From CAYUYV01 sp964449455 (lineage in GTDB: Bacteria > Pseudomonadota > Alphaproteobacteria > JAJFIK01): a stretch of DNA of 64,000 nucleotides. The notes beneath the pieces are model-generated. The model was not told the origin of the DNA and did not search any database. It was given only the letters and a program-made list of their open reading frames with translations. This document shows, one piece after another, positions 34,229-42,863 of the stretch; position 1 is the first letter of the stretch, and each line of letters begins with the position of its first letter. The stretch is from contig CAYUYV010000005.1 in assembly GCA_964449455.1 (NCBI GenBank), forward strand, positions 1 through 64,000. Direction: 5' to 3'. A program made the position numbers and the translations under genes.

Positions 34229-37200
34229 TCAGTGAAAATCCCTTGAGCGGGGCAAAATACGGGCGGTTCGCTCCTCCGCGAGCTGACGTTTGATGGCCGA
34301 GATCCCCCTTGGATCCTCACCGGGTCGTTTGACTTCATCGGCGGGGGCGAGTGCCCCGTCGGTGAAGGTTGGCAAGAGACCGTTCTTGGCCTCGACCACG
34401 CCGGTCCGATCCCGCGTCACCGTGGGCTCGGCGGCCAGCCGGCCGAGCTCGGCGCTGGCGTCAATCAGCTCAGATGAGACCACATGGATGACGGTGCCTT
34501 CCCGCTGGATCTCGCCCCGGACCAGCATGAGGCGGGAGGCGAGCACCGTGCGCCGGAAGCGCTCAAAGGTCTTTGGCCAGACGACCACATTGGCCACCCC
34601 GGTTTCGTCTTCGAGGGTGATGAAAATGACGCCTTTGGCGCTACCGGGACGCTGTCGCACCAGGACCAGGCCAGCCACGCTGACCTTGGCGCCCGACGTC
34701 AGGGCTTTAAGGGTACTGGCGGTCACGACCCCACGGGCGGTGAACAGGCTACGCAGCAGGCCGACAGGATGGGCCCTGAGCGACAGGCGCAAGCGGGCAT
34801 AATCATGGATCACCTGCTCGCCGAGGGGCATGGGGGGCAAATCGATTTCGGCATCGGCCGCCGGCTGACCCGAGAAAAGCGGGCCAGAAAATAAAGGCAG
34901 CGGCTTCTCCTCAAGGGCGCGCACCGCCCAAAGGGCAGTACGCCGATCGATCCCGAGGGACGCAAAGGCATCCGCATCAGCCAGACATTCGAGCATGTCG
35001 GGGGCAAGCCCACTGATCAGCCAGAGCTGACGCACGCTGTCGAAGGATCCGCCGAGCCGGGTTCGAGCCTTCACAAGTGCCGTAGCGGCCTCCTCATTGA
35101 GACCCTTGACGCTGCGAAAGCCTAAGCGAACCGCAAACAGATTGCCGCCATCCCGGGTGCGCACCGCAGGCGCAGGCGACACAGCACCCTGAGCAAGAGG
35201 CTCAAGATCCGCATCCCACAGGCTATGATTGACGTCCACAGGGCGCACGATGACGCCATGCTCCTTGGCATCCCGGACAAGCTGGGCCGGCGCATAAAAC
35301 CCCAAGGGTTGGGCGTTCAGGATGGCCGCCAGGAAAATGTCCGGATAATGACATTTGATCCAGGAGGAAATATAGACGAGCAGAGCAAAACTGGCCGCAT
35401 GGCTTTCAGGAAAGCCATATTCCCCGAAGCCCTCGATCTGGCGGAAACAGCGCTCGGCGAAGTCCTGATCATAGCCGTTCTTAACCATGCCAGCGACGAG
35501 ACGCAGGCCGAACTGGTGGATGATACCCACTTTGCGAAAGGTCGCCATGGCCCGGCGCAGGCGGTCAGCTTCGGATGGCGTGAAGCCCGCCGCAACGATG
35601 GCGATGCGCATGGCCTGCTCCTGGAACAGGGGCACTCCCAGTGTCTTGCCGAGCACCTCCTCGAGCTCCCGGGAGGGAAAACTCACCTCTTCCTGGCCAG
35701 AGCGGCGGCGCAGATAAGGATGCACCATGTCCCCCTGAATGGGTCCTGGACGAACAATGGCCACCTCAATGACAAGGTCGTAGAACGCGCGGGGCTTGAG
35801 CCGGGGCAGCATGGACATCTGGGCCCGGCTTTCCACCTGGAACACCCCCACCGTATCGGCCCGGCAGAGCATGTCATAAACGGCCGGATCCTCCGAAGGC
35901 ACGCTGGCCAGGTTATGATCCACACCATAGCGCAGGCGTAAGAGATCGAATGCTTTGCCGATACAGGTCAACATGCCAAGGGCCAGGATATCGATCTTCA
36001 GCATGCCGAGGGCATCAAGATCATCCTTGTCCCACTCGACAAATGTCCGGTCCGGCATGGCCGCATTGGCCACGGGCACGACTTCCGTCAAAGGTCCCCG
36101 GGTGATGACGAAACCGCCCACATGCTGCGACAGATGGCGGGGAAAGCCGATCAGCTCCCGGGTCAGATCCATGGCGAGGCGCAGGGTCCGGTCCTCCGGA
36201 TCAAGACCCAGCTCACGGATATGATCGTCCTCGACCCCTGCCGAGGACCAGCCCCAGATCGTGCCGCTTAAAGCCGCGACCATGTCCAGGGACAAGCCGA
36301 GGGCCTTGCCCACATCGCGCACGGCACTGCGGGAGCGGTAGGTAATCACCGTGGCCGCGATCCCGGCCCGGTCCCGTCCGTATTTGTCATAGATGTATTG
36401 GATGACCTCTTCCCGGCGGGCATGTTCGAAGTCCACATCGATATCGGGCGGCTCATTGCGCTCGGCCGACACGAAGCGCTCAAACAGCAGATCGATGCGT
36501 GTGGGATCGACCGCCGTGATCCCCAGGCAATAACAGACCACGGAATTGGCCGCAGAGCCCCGCCCCTGGCACAAGATCCCTTCCGTTCGGGCGAACCGCA
36601 CCACATCATAGACCGTCAGAAAATAAGGGGCATAGGACAGCTCCTTGATCAGGGCCAGCTCATGCTCCACCATTTCCCGAATATGGACAGGAAGACCATC
36701 CGGAAACCGTTCCGCCGCCCCTTCCCAGGTAAAGCGCTCAAGGCTTTCCTGGGGCGTCTCCCCAGGCACGCAGGTCTCATCGGGATATTCATAGGACAGA
36801 TCATCAAGGCTGAATGAGCAGGCCCGGGCAATATGCCGGGAAGCCTGTAGCGCATCTTCCCGACCGGCAAAAAGCCGTGCCATGTCAAGGGGACCTTTCA
36901 CATGGCGCTCGGCATTGGCAAACAGTCTGCGGCCAGCCTCAGCCACGGTCGTTCCCTCGCGGATAGCTGTCAAAACATCCTGCAAAGGTCGGCGCTCTGG
37001 CGCATGATAATGGACATCATTGGTGGCAAGCGTCGCAACCCCTGCCCGCGCGGCCAAGGCCTCCAGATGGACAAGGTGGCGCCGGTCCGCACCGCTGTAA
37101 AGAATACTCAAGGCCAGATAGCACTGGTCCGGTGCCGCATCCCGCAACCGGGCAAGCGCGGTGGGAAATGCCGGATCGGAAAGATCCGCCGGAGGAAGAA

Positions 37201-37576
37201 CGATCAGAACCTGATCCTCCGCATGGGCCAGAATGTCCTCAAGCAAGAGGTGGCACTCCCCCTTGGGCGCCCGCGCATTGCCAATGGTCAAGAGCCGCGT
37301 GAGACGGCCATAGGCGGCCCGGTTACGCGGATAGGCAATGACCTCAAGCCCGTCCATGGTCACGAGCCGGACGCCGGGCAGAAAATTGATCTTCACCTCC
37401 TTGGCCGCCTTGTGGGCCCGCACGAGACCGGCCACCGTGTTGCGATCGGCAAGACCAATGGCATCAAGACCCGCCGCCTTGGCCGCATAGACGAGTTCGT
37501 CCGGGTGGGACGCACCGCGCAGGAAACTGAAATTACTGGTCACCGCCAGTTCCGCGAACGTCATATCGGCACCCAT
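34229..37576 (-). CDS. dnaE2: Error-prone DNA polymerase III alpha subunit DnaE2
   Basis: 1115 residues, the length of DnaE2 rather than replicative DnaE1. PHP domain at the N-terminus ('SNFSFLRGASHPDELVYAAKAAGLDAIGLADRNTVAGLVRAHKAA'), then the C-family polymerase palm with 'CQGRGSAANSVVCYCLGITAVDP' and 'NEPPDIDVDFEHARREEVIQYIYDKYGRDRAG' (catalytic Asp pair), then 'ESHAASFALLVYISSWIKCHYPDIF', and an OB fold at the C-terminus. It carries out translesion synthesis with ImuA/ImuB during the SOS response. An alternative ATG four codons later begins 'MTFAELAVTSNFSF', closer to the family start. It is 87 nt downstream of imuB, with a degenerate LexA box in between. Confidence 0.95.
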   Translation of the reverse strand: MGADMTFAELAVTSNFSFLRGASHPDELVYAAKAAGLDAIGLADRNTVAGLVRAHKAAKEVKINFLPGVRLVTMDGLEVIAYPRNRAAYGRLTRLLTIGNARAPKGECHLLLEDILAHAEDQVLIVLPPADLSDPAFPTALARLRDAAPDQCYLALSILYSGADRRHLVHLEALAARAGVATLATNDVHYHAPERRPLQDVLTAIREGTTVAEAGRRLFANAERHVKGPLDMARLFAGREDALQASRHIARACSFSLDDLSYEYPDETCVPGETPQESLERFTWEGAAERFPDGLPVHIREMVEHELALIKELSYAPYFLTVYDVVRFARTEGILCQGRGSAANSVVCYCLGITAVDPTRIDLLFERFVSAERNEPPDIDVDFEHARREEVIQYIYDKYGRDRAGIAATVITYRSRSAVRDVGKALGLSLDMVAALSGTIWGWSSAGVEDDHIRELGLDPEDRTLRLAMDLTRELIGFPRHLSQHVGGFVITRGPLTEVVPVANAAMPDRTFVEWDKDDLDALGMLKIDILALGMLTCIGKAFDLLRLRYGVDHNLASVPSEDPAVYDMLCRADTVGVFQVESRAQMSMLPRLKPRAFYDLVIEVAIVRPGPIQGDMVHPYLRRRSGQEEVSFPSRELEEVLGKTLGVPLFQEQAMRIAIVAAGFTPSEADRLRRAMATFRKVGIIHQFGLRLVAGMVKNGYDQDFAERCFRQIEGFGEYGFPESHAASFALLVYISSWIKCHYPDIFLAAILNAQPLGFYAPAQLVRDAKEHGVIVRPVDVNHSLWDADLEPLAQGAVSPAPAVRTRDGGNLFAVRLGFRSVKGLNEEAATALVKARTRLGGSFDSVRQLWLISGLAPDMLECLADADAFASLGIDRRTALWAVRALEEKPLPLFSGPLFSGQPAADAEIDLPPMPLGEQVIHDYARLRLSLRAHPVGLLRSLFTARGVVTASTLKALTSGAKVSVAGLVLVRQRPGSAKGVIFITLEDETGVANVVVWPKTFERFRRTVLASRLMLVRGEIQREGTVIHVVSSELIDASAELGRLAAEPTVTRDRTGVVEAKNGLLPTFTDGALAPADEVKRPGEDPRGISAIKRQLAEERTARILPRSRDFH

Positions 37577-37612
37577 CCCGTGATCGACACAGTACCTGTT
37601 TCCACCTCAAAT

Positions 37613-37627
37613 GTTTCTGTTTTGTTC
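37613..37627. promoter_or_regulatory. Degenerate SOS (LexA) box before dnaE2
   Basis: GTTT-N7-GTTC, one mismatch from the alphaproteobacterial LexA consensus GTTC-N7-GTTC, in the 87-bp gap between imuB and dnaE2. It may give dnaE2 a second SOS-controlled promoter. Confidence 0.4.
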
Positions 37628-37663
37628 TCACCTTTCTTTTCATAAAAGACCACCCCCGCCCCG

Positions 37664-39691
37664 TCAAGCGAAAATACCGTGCAGATACCATTTGGGTTCG
37701 GACGTCTCTCGACCATAAAGACCATGGCGATAAAGCCAGAAACGCCGGCCATCCGTGTCCTCCACCCGGTAATAATCCCGGGAGCGGGCCTGGGCGTCCT
37801 CGGAGCGCCACCATTCAGGCGCAATGCGCTCCGGCCCTTCCGAGCGCACCACCTGGAACTGGGCACTGCGCCAGCGGAAAAGACGGGGCGGTCCTTCGGG
37901 CACACCGGCCACAACATCCACCGGCTCGGCGCAGGGCAGCAGGGCCAAGGGGCGCTCCGCCCCGAACCCATCAATACCCCCGACCCCAATCCCATGAGAG
38001 CCCGTCCCATGAGAGCCNNNNNNNNNNNNNNNNNNNNNNNNNNNNNNNNNNNNNNNNNNNNNNNNNNNNNNNNNNNNNNNNNNNNNNNNNNNNNNNNNNN
38101 NNNNNNNNNNNNNNNNNGTCCCATGAGAGCCAGCCCCCTCAGCGCCGACCTCATCAGACCAGGATGAGGGCACCCGCCTGCCCTTGCGTGCCCGTGCACT
38201 CTCGCCGACGGGCACGGCCATCACGGAGCGCTCCGGCACATGACTATCGACGGGCTCGAACACCCGCACCCGCGCAAGGCCAAGCCGGTTGCCGAGCCGG
38301 TCCATCAGGGCACTGATATCAGGATCGAACCGGTCTTCTTCTTGCTCATCCAGACCGGGCAGGTCTGTGTCGTCTTCCGGCATGTCGAGTGCATCGGTGA
38401 AGGCATATTGATCGGGCGCAATCTCTTCGACCTCAAGCCCCGACAGCACCAAAACATCAATGCCGAACCCGGCATCAAGGGCACCGCCCAGGCGGGCGAT
38501 GACTTCCCCAAACAGCCGCGCCATATGACCCGCTTCGCAGACGGGCCGGGCCGCGCCCACGTCAAGATGCTGCACATGGCCATCGACCTGATAAAGGCTC
38601 AGGATGAAACGCCGCGCGCCCTTGCCCTCCTGGGCAAGACTCTGGGCAAGATCCCGGGCAAGCCGTTCGAGACCATGGGTAACATGGCTCTGTTCACTGA
38701 TGGGTTCGGCAAGCACCAGACGCACACGATAGGGCACAAAGGGGACTGACGGCGAGATCGGCTCCTGCGCCCGCCCCCAGGCCTGATCGAGGCGCACCAG
38801 AAGGCCGGCCCCGAAACGGGCAGCGAGCGGTGCACGGGGCAGATGTGCAAGAGCGCCGATGGTTCGCAGACCAAGCCCCGTCAGCAGACGGATCGTCTCC
38901 GGTGCAAGGCGCAGGGCCGCAACGGGAAGATCTTGCAAAACCGCCCCCTGACCGCCAGGCGCGACAATTGTTCCGCCCACCCCATAGCGACTGAGGGCCC
39001 AGGCCGCACCGGGCGTATCCGCAAGAGCCGCCCGCGCCTCGATCCCGAACCCGGCAAACCGCGCCTTGAGATCTGCGAGCAGCGCAGGCTCGCCGCCGAA
39101 AAGATGCGCACAGCCCGTAACGTCCAGGAACAGGCCGGCCTCGTCAGGGGTGAGGGCCGGCCCGAGAAGCGGGTCCCCCTTTTGAAACCGGGCATCATCC
39201 CGATGCCAGGACCAGGGCGCGGTCCAGGGGGTGTAGCGTCCGCACCAGTCACTCAGACGCTGCAGCCCGCCCCGGTCAGCGGCAGGGTCCGCTTGGGCCA
39301 CCCGCAATCCTGGGCACAAGGGCCGGGCATCGCTGAGCAACTGGCCCGCCGCCAGGCCCGCATCGAGTGCCGGTTGATTGACGGCAACAAGACGCGGCCC
39401 CCCTTTCAGAGGCAGGGTGAGGGCAAAGGGGAGGTCAGCCCCCCAATCCTGGGGACCCGCCGGGTTCGGAGCGGCAAACAGATCCGGTTCACGAACCGCC
39501 GATACCGGCTCGCCGGTTGCCTGCTCAAAAGCCGAGTGTGGGGCCGAATACGGGGCTCGGGATGGAGTCGGGGAAACCGGCTGCTTCTCTGGTTGTGCCG
39601 ACACCCAGCCCGGCTGGCGATGACGCCGCGCATGGCGGTTGAGACGGTCGATGGGCCAGCGGGGCAGCCAGACGGAAACAATGCGCCTCAT
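37664..39691 (-). CDS. imuB: ImuB, inactive Y-family polymerase homologue (contains an assembly gap)
   Basis: About 675 residues counting the gap as 100 bases. The N-terminus 'MRRIVSVWLPRWPIDRLNRH' replaces the catalytic Asp region of active Y polymerases, as in other ImuB proteins. Helix-hairpin-helix 'LTGLGLRTIGALAHLPRAPLAARFG', the little-finger region, and the conserved C-terminus 'PPRLFRWRSAQFQVVRSEGPERIAPEWW...RDYYRVEDTDGRRFWLYRHGLYG' are present. ImuB is the hub that binds the beta clamp, ImuA and DnaE2. Both sides of the gap read GSHGT-type pentapeptides in frame, so the gene is probably intact with a repeat array between polymerase-like and C-terminal parts. It overlaps imuA by 167 nt. 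Confidence 0.9.
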   Translation of the reverse strand: MRRIVSVWLPRWPIDRLNRHARRHRQPGWVSAQPEKQPVSPTPSRAPYSAPHSAFEQATGEPVSAVREPDLFAAPNPAGPQDWGADLPFALTLPLKGGPRLVAVNQPALDAGLAAGQLLSDARPLCPGLRVAQADPAADRGGLQRLSDWCGRYTPWTAPWSWHRDDARFQKGDPLLGPALTPDEAGLFLDVTGCAHLFGGEPALLADLKARFAGFGIEARAALADTPGAAWALSRYGVGGTIVAPGGQGAVLQDLPVAALRLAPETIRLLTGLGLRTIGALAHLPRAPLAARFGAGLLVRLDQAWGRAQEPISPSVPFVPYRVRLVLAEPISEQSHVTHGLERLARDLAQSLAQEGKGARRFILSLYQVDGHVQHLDVGAARPVCEAGHMARLFGEVIARLGGALDAGFGIDVLVLSGLEVEEIAPDQYAFTDALDMPEDDTDLPGLDEQEEDRFDPDISALMDRLGNRLGLARVRVFEPVDSHVPERSVMAVPVGESARARKGRRVPSSWSDEVGAEGAGSHGXXXXXXXXXXXXXXXXXXXXXXXXXXXXXXXXXXGSHGTGSHGIGVGGIDGFGAERPLALLPCAEPVDVVAGVPEGPPRLFRWRSAQFQVVRSEGPERIAPEWWRSEDAQARSRDYYRVEDTDGRRFWLYRHGLYGRETSEPKWYLHGIFA
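37991..38131. repeat. 15-bp coding tandem repeat inside imuB, broken by a 100-N gap
   Basis: Unit CCCATGAGAGCCCGT at 37991-38005 and a partial copy at 38006-38017 lead into the N run (38018-38117); another copy of CCCATGAGAGCC follows at 38120-38131. On the coding (minus) strand each unit encodes Gly-Thr-Gly-Ser-His in rotation. Copy number is hidden by the gap. Confidence 0.88.
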
Positions 39692-40481
39692 GATCCCATT
39701 CCATTTCCCAATGTCCACGGCGCCGCGCCCCTGGCGGACCGTCCCGACACGCCTCCAGGCAGACCCGCCAGCGCGGCGCCCAGAAGAGCCCTTCACCCTG
39801 CAGCGGTGACAGGCGCCAACGACTGCGGGCCGCGCTGGGTTGATCCCGGCACGCGCCCCGATAGACCAGCAAGGGCACGCCGGAGCGCTGCGCCGCAAGC
39901 TGCAAACGCCGGCTTGCGGTCAAACCATAACCTTGCCCGCCCCGCAGAGCCTTCTCACCCATGACCGGCGGCACTTCGCCGATCACGGCGGCGACCCGCT
40001 TTTCCTGGACTGCAACCTCAAGGGCCCAGAGCAGATCCTTGTCCGTCTCAGGACAAGCCAGCACGATTCGCCTTGGATCAACCCCTAAAGCCTGAAGTCC
40101 GCGGGCATGGGGCACACCATATTCCTGGGCCAGACGGGCTGCGCGCACCCAGATCACCGGCCCCCGCCGCTTTCGGGCCCATTGGATGGCGAGCCCCAGG
40201 GTGAAGCCGAGACCGGACCAGAAGGCCCGCTCCCCCTCACAGGTGATGTCATGGAGCGCGCCGGCACCGAGACGCAATTCGGGAACATCCCCACAGACCG
40301 CAAGACCCGGCCGCGATGCGCTCCCCTGCTTGATGATATCAGGATTCCCGCCGCCCCCTTGCGGACTGCGCTCTTCGATCCGATTGCGCAGACGGGCCAG
40401 AAGGGACGCCTTCGTCTCCTGTTGTTCGGTTGAAGCAAGGCCTGAAGACGGGGCCGGTTTCGGTATCGAAGAGGCACACAT
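39525..40481 (-). CDS. imuA: ImuA, SOS mutagenesis accessory protein
   Basis: 318 residues with the RecA/SulA-like core of the ImuA family: 'ALHDITCEGERAFWSGLGFTLGLAIQWARKRRGPVIWVRAARLAQEYGVPHARGLQALGVDPRRIVLACPETDKDLLWALEVAVQEKRVAAVIGEV' and 'TASRRLQLAAQRSGVPLLVYR'. ImuA works with ImuB and DnaE2 in damage-induced mutagenesis. The start is the ATG at MCASSIPKPAPSS with GGAGCGAGG upstream; a longer start would overlap the SOS boxes. The C-terminal 50 residues are encoded in the long overlap with imuB. Two abutting LexA boxes lie 31 nt upstream, so the whole imuA-imuB-dnaE2 set should be SOS-induced. Confidence 0.92.
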   Translation of the reverse strand: MCASSIPKPAPSSGLASTEQQETKASLLARLRNRIEERSPQGGGGNPDIIKQGSASRPGLAVCGDVPELRLGAGALHDITCEGERAFWSGLGFTLGLAIQWARKRRGPVIWVRAARLAQEYGVPHARGLQALGVDPRRIVLACPETDKDLLWALEVAVQEKRVAAVIGEVPPVMGEKALRGGQGYGLTASRRLQLAAQRSGVPLLVYRGACRDQPSAARSRWRLSPLQGEGLFWAPRWRVCLEACRDGPPGARRRGHWEMEWDHEAHCFRLAAPLAHRPSQPPCAASSPAGLGVGTTREAAGFPDSIPSPVFGPTLGF

Positions 40482-40512
40482 CCTGCCTCGCTCCACTGTT
40501 CGCAACACTCAT

Positions 40513-40542
40513 GTTCACGACATGTTCGTTCGCTTTTTGTTC
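40513..40542. promoter_or_regulatory. Two abutting SOS (LexA) boxes upstream of imuA
   Basis: GTTC-N7-GTTC at 40513-40527 is followed without any gap by a second GTTC-N7-GTTC at 40528-40542. Both are exact matches to the LexA motif of alphaproteobacteria, 31 nt before the imuA start codon. Confidence 0.85.
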
Positions 40543-40614
40543 TAAGGCAAGCGGATCGGATTGTCAAACCCCCTGAGCCAGGGCTCCTCAACGCCAGTCA
40601 CTCTCAAGCACCCA

Positions 40615-40643
40615 CAAAAAAGGCGGCCCTTGGAGGCCGCCTT
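40615..40643 (-). terminator. Rho-independent terminator after the lipoprotein gene
   Basis: On the minus strand AAGGCGGCC pairs with GGCCGCCTT around a short loop and continues as a T run (complement of the A tract 40616-40621). Confidence 0.85.
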
Positions 40644-40695
40644 CCGTCAACGCGCTACTCAACCCGCTTAGGTCGCCCGACTGATCCCAATCGGG

Positions 40696-41604
40696 TCAGC
40701 GCAGGATCACGAGGCTGTCCAGGCGATCATTGGTCTTGATGTCGGCTTCCACCATGCTCGGCACATCAAGGGTCAGGCTGTCCCGCACGGCGAACAGGCG
40801 AATGCGTGCCTGGCTGTCATCGGTCTCGGACAGGGTCTGAACGGTCACGAACTGAACCTGCTCAGGAATTTCAATGGCGCCCGCATCCCCTTCAAAGGAC
40901 GCGGTCTGCACCGTCGCCGTGACCGCACCGTCATCGGCTACGGGCTGGACGGAGGCCGTCGGCACATCCATGCCATCGCCAAGGGCGATGCGCGTCCCTT
41001 CCGCCTGGCTCATGTCACGGGCCAAAGCCTGAACCACCACATCACGGTTGTTCTCGCAGACTTCATCGGCCTTGTGCACCAGCCGGGCCACCTCGGACAC
41101 CTTGGCAACATTACCCTTCTTCTTCACATCATCGATCAGGCCAATCAGCTCAACGATATCGCCATGCAATGAGGCATAGAGAACCGGCGGCTCAACCATG
41201 GCGGCGAGGGACTGGCGCTCGGAGATCGGAGGGGTCTCCACCATCGGCACTTCAAGTTCACGCACGGCGCGGAACACAGGGCGCACGGTTTTGGGACCAA
41301 TGCGCACCAAACGACGCTGGATGACGGGCCCCTGCTCGATATCGGACATCCTGCCACCGGACGCCAGATTCTCCGGATCATGGCGCAGATAGCGCCGGCC
41401 CGTGGACGACCGTGCCGTTTCGCAAGCTGCGAGGATCACATCGACGAACACCTGGGTATAGCCTGCCTCTTCCGCAGACATCCGTTCGTCAAGATAGGTC
41501 GTATCAATGGCGGCTGGCATGCCTTTGGAGGCACAGGCGCCAAGGGCGACGGCGGCGAGGGTTGCGCTGACAGCCGTCAGGCGCCGGGGAAAACGGGAGA
41601 CCAT
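40696..41604 (-). CDS. Predicted lipoprotein of unknown function
   Basis: 302 residues with a lipoprotein signal: basic N-terminus, hydrophobic 'LTAVSATLAAVALGAC' and lipobox LGAC with the acceptor cysteine at residue 24. The mature part is mixed alpha/beta in look, with a helical region ('HGDIVELIGLIDDVKKKGNVAKVSEVARLVHKADEVCENNRDVVVQALARDM') and a C-terminal beta-rich region ('VQFVTVQTLSETDDSQARIRLFAVRDSLTLDVPSM'). No named family recognised. Residues after the Cys are Ala-Ser, not the Asp that retains inner-membrane lipoproteins, so outer-membrane sorting is likely. Monocistronic with a strong terminator. Confidence 0.78.
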   Translation of the reverse strand: MVSRFPRRLTAVSATLAAVALGACASKGMPAAIDTTYLDERMSAEEAGYTQVFVDVILAACETARSSTGRRYLRHDPENLASGGRMSDIEQGPVIQRRLVRIGPKTVRPVFRAVRELEVPMVETPPISERQSLAAMVEPPVLYASLHGDIVELIGLIDDVKKKGNVAKVSEVARLVHKADEVCENNRDVVVQALARDMSQAEGTRIALGDGMDVPTASVQPVADDGAVTATVQTASFEGDAGAIEIPEQVQFVTVQTLSETDDSQARIRLFAVRDSLTLDVPSMVEADIKTNDRLDSLVILR

Positions 41605-41911
41605 GGCACACTTCCTGTCGTCACGGGCCTCTTCACGAGGCTATTGCCCTGGGCGACGGAAGGGAGCCAGGCAGACCTTCGAGGAAGCGCCCCTTCAGTC
41701 AGGAGCTCCCCGGGCCTCGCCGCAGCAGCGCGAATGGTTCAGGCGCGGCAAAAGTTGAGCATGAAGCTCAACACGGCTGCCCCCAAAAGTCGCCTACAAG
41801 TTCTATGAGAGAACGGTAACGTGTTTCGGCCCTATTGCCTAGAGCGCCCGTTTTGTCAAAAAAGGCGCCTCAAAAAAGGCGCCTCTAGCGAAGACTTGAG
41901 CCTTGAGTCCC
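41605..41911. other. Intergenic region with a short repeat
   Basis: About 307 bp between the lipoprotein start and the MBL-fold gene stop. Apart from the 14-bp duplication near its end, no gene or RNA was recognised; the promoter of the lipoprotein gene should lie here. Confidence 0.5.
41858..41885. repeat. 14-bp exact tandem duplication
   Basis: AAAAAAGGCGCCTC occurs twice in direct succession (41858-41871, 41872-41885). On the minus strand each unit reads GAGGCGCC followed by six T, so it may serve as a terminator-like end for the MBL-fold gene. Confidence 0.85.
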
Positions 41912-42739
41912 TTAAACTGTTTCAGGCAGTCGCAAGCACAAGCCCTCCCGGGCGGCGAAAGTGCCCGGACGCACGGCCGCCGCGGCGGCCGCGATGGTGT
42001 CCATGTCGTCATCCCCGCGCAGATGGCTGTGGTGGAAGAGCGCAAGCCGGCGTACCCCTGCAGCATCGGCCAGCCTGATGCCCTCCTGCCAGGTGGAATG
42101 ACCCCAGCCCTTGTAGCGATGGAACTCCTCGTCCGTATAGGTCGCATCATAGATCATGAGGTCCGTTCCGGCCACGAAATTCCGGATCGTCTCATCCATC
42201 TGGCCCGGCTCGTGCTCCGTATCCGTAACATAGCACACGGAAGCCCCTTCGGCCTCGATACGGTAGCCCGTCGCCCGGCCGGGATGGCACAGGCGCACCG
42301 TCCGCACACGGATATCCGGCCCAAGATCGAGTTCCTCACCGACCTTGAAATCGTCGAAGGTCATGTCTGAGGACATGACCTTCAGGGGAACAGGAAAAAA
42401 GGGATAGGTCATCTGTCCCGCCAGCACGGATTGGATGGTGTAGGGCGCTTCCAGATGGCCCGAAAAGATCCGAAAGCGGAAGGCCGGATTGGCGGCGGGC
42501 GAGAAGAACGGAAATCCCGAGATATGATCCCAATGGGTGTGGGAGAGAAGGAGCGTGACCTCTTCGGCCTTATCTGCAAGGAGCTGGCGCCCGAAGGAGG
42601 CAAAGCCCGTCCCCGCATCAAGCACGATGCGCCGGCCCGCCGCCTGGACTTCCACACAGGACGTATTGCCGCCATAGCGCAGATAAGCCCGACCCGGACA
42701 GGCAATAGACCCGCGCACCCCCCAGAATTTCACCATCAT
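41912..42739 (-). CDS. MBL-fold metallo-hydrolase
   Basis: 275 residues of the metallo-beta-lactamase superfamily. The metal-binding motif is 'LLLSHTHWDHISGFPFF' (HxHxDH), with further ligands in 'CYVTDTEHEPG' and 'LALFHHSHLRGDDD'. The N-terminus 'MMVKFWGVRGSIACPGRAYLRYGGNTSCVEV' is typical of the branch found in cyclic-nucleotide phosphodiesterase-like or RNase Z-like bacterial proteins of unknown substrate. Two adjacent ATGs are possible starts; the first is used, and the longer frame upstream is not family-like. Downstream of the Hpt gene on the same strand with a 124-nt gap, so it might be co-transcribed. Confidence 0.85.
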   Translation of the reverse strand: MMVKFWGVRGSIACPGRAYLRYGGNTSCVEVQAAGRRIVLDAGTGFASFGRQLLADKAEEVTLLLSHTHWDHISGFPFFSPAANPAFRFRIFSGHLEAPYTIQSVLAGQMTYPFFPVPLKVMSSDMTFDDFKVGEELDLGPDIRVRTVRLCHPGRATGYRIEAEGASVCYVTDTEHEPGQMDETIRNFVAGTDLMIYDATYTDEEFHRYKGWGHSTWQEGIRLADAAGVRRLALFHHSHLRGDDDMDTIAAAAAAVRPGTFAAREGLCLRLPETV

Positions 42740-42863
42740 CGACACGACACCGGACCCTCTTAACGCCCACCCGTGAACCACGAAACAGGTCGCTAGACTA
42801 GGACCATTACCGCCGGGCCGAAAGCACCGAAAGGAAGCGCCGGTTCGATGAGGGCCCGCTCCC

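Noticed and set aside
27981..34229. A 2082-codon minus-strand open frame across the FlmG-like, MoxR, VWA and membrane protein genes
   Set aside because: It is the antisense of four well-supported plus-strand genes and is Gln/His/Gly-rich without domains. GC-rich codon usage leaves the complementary frame free of stops.
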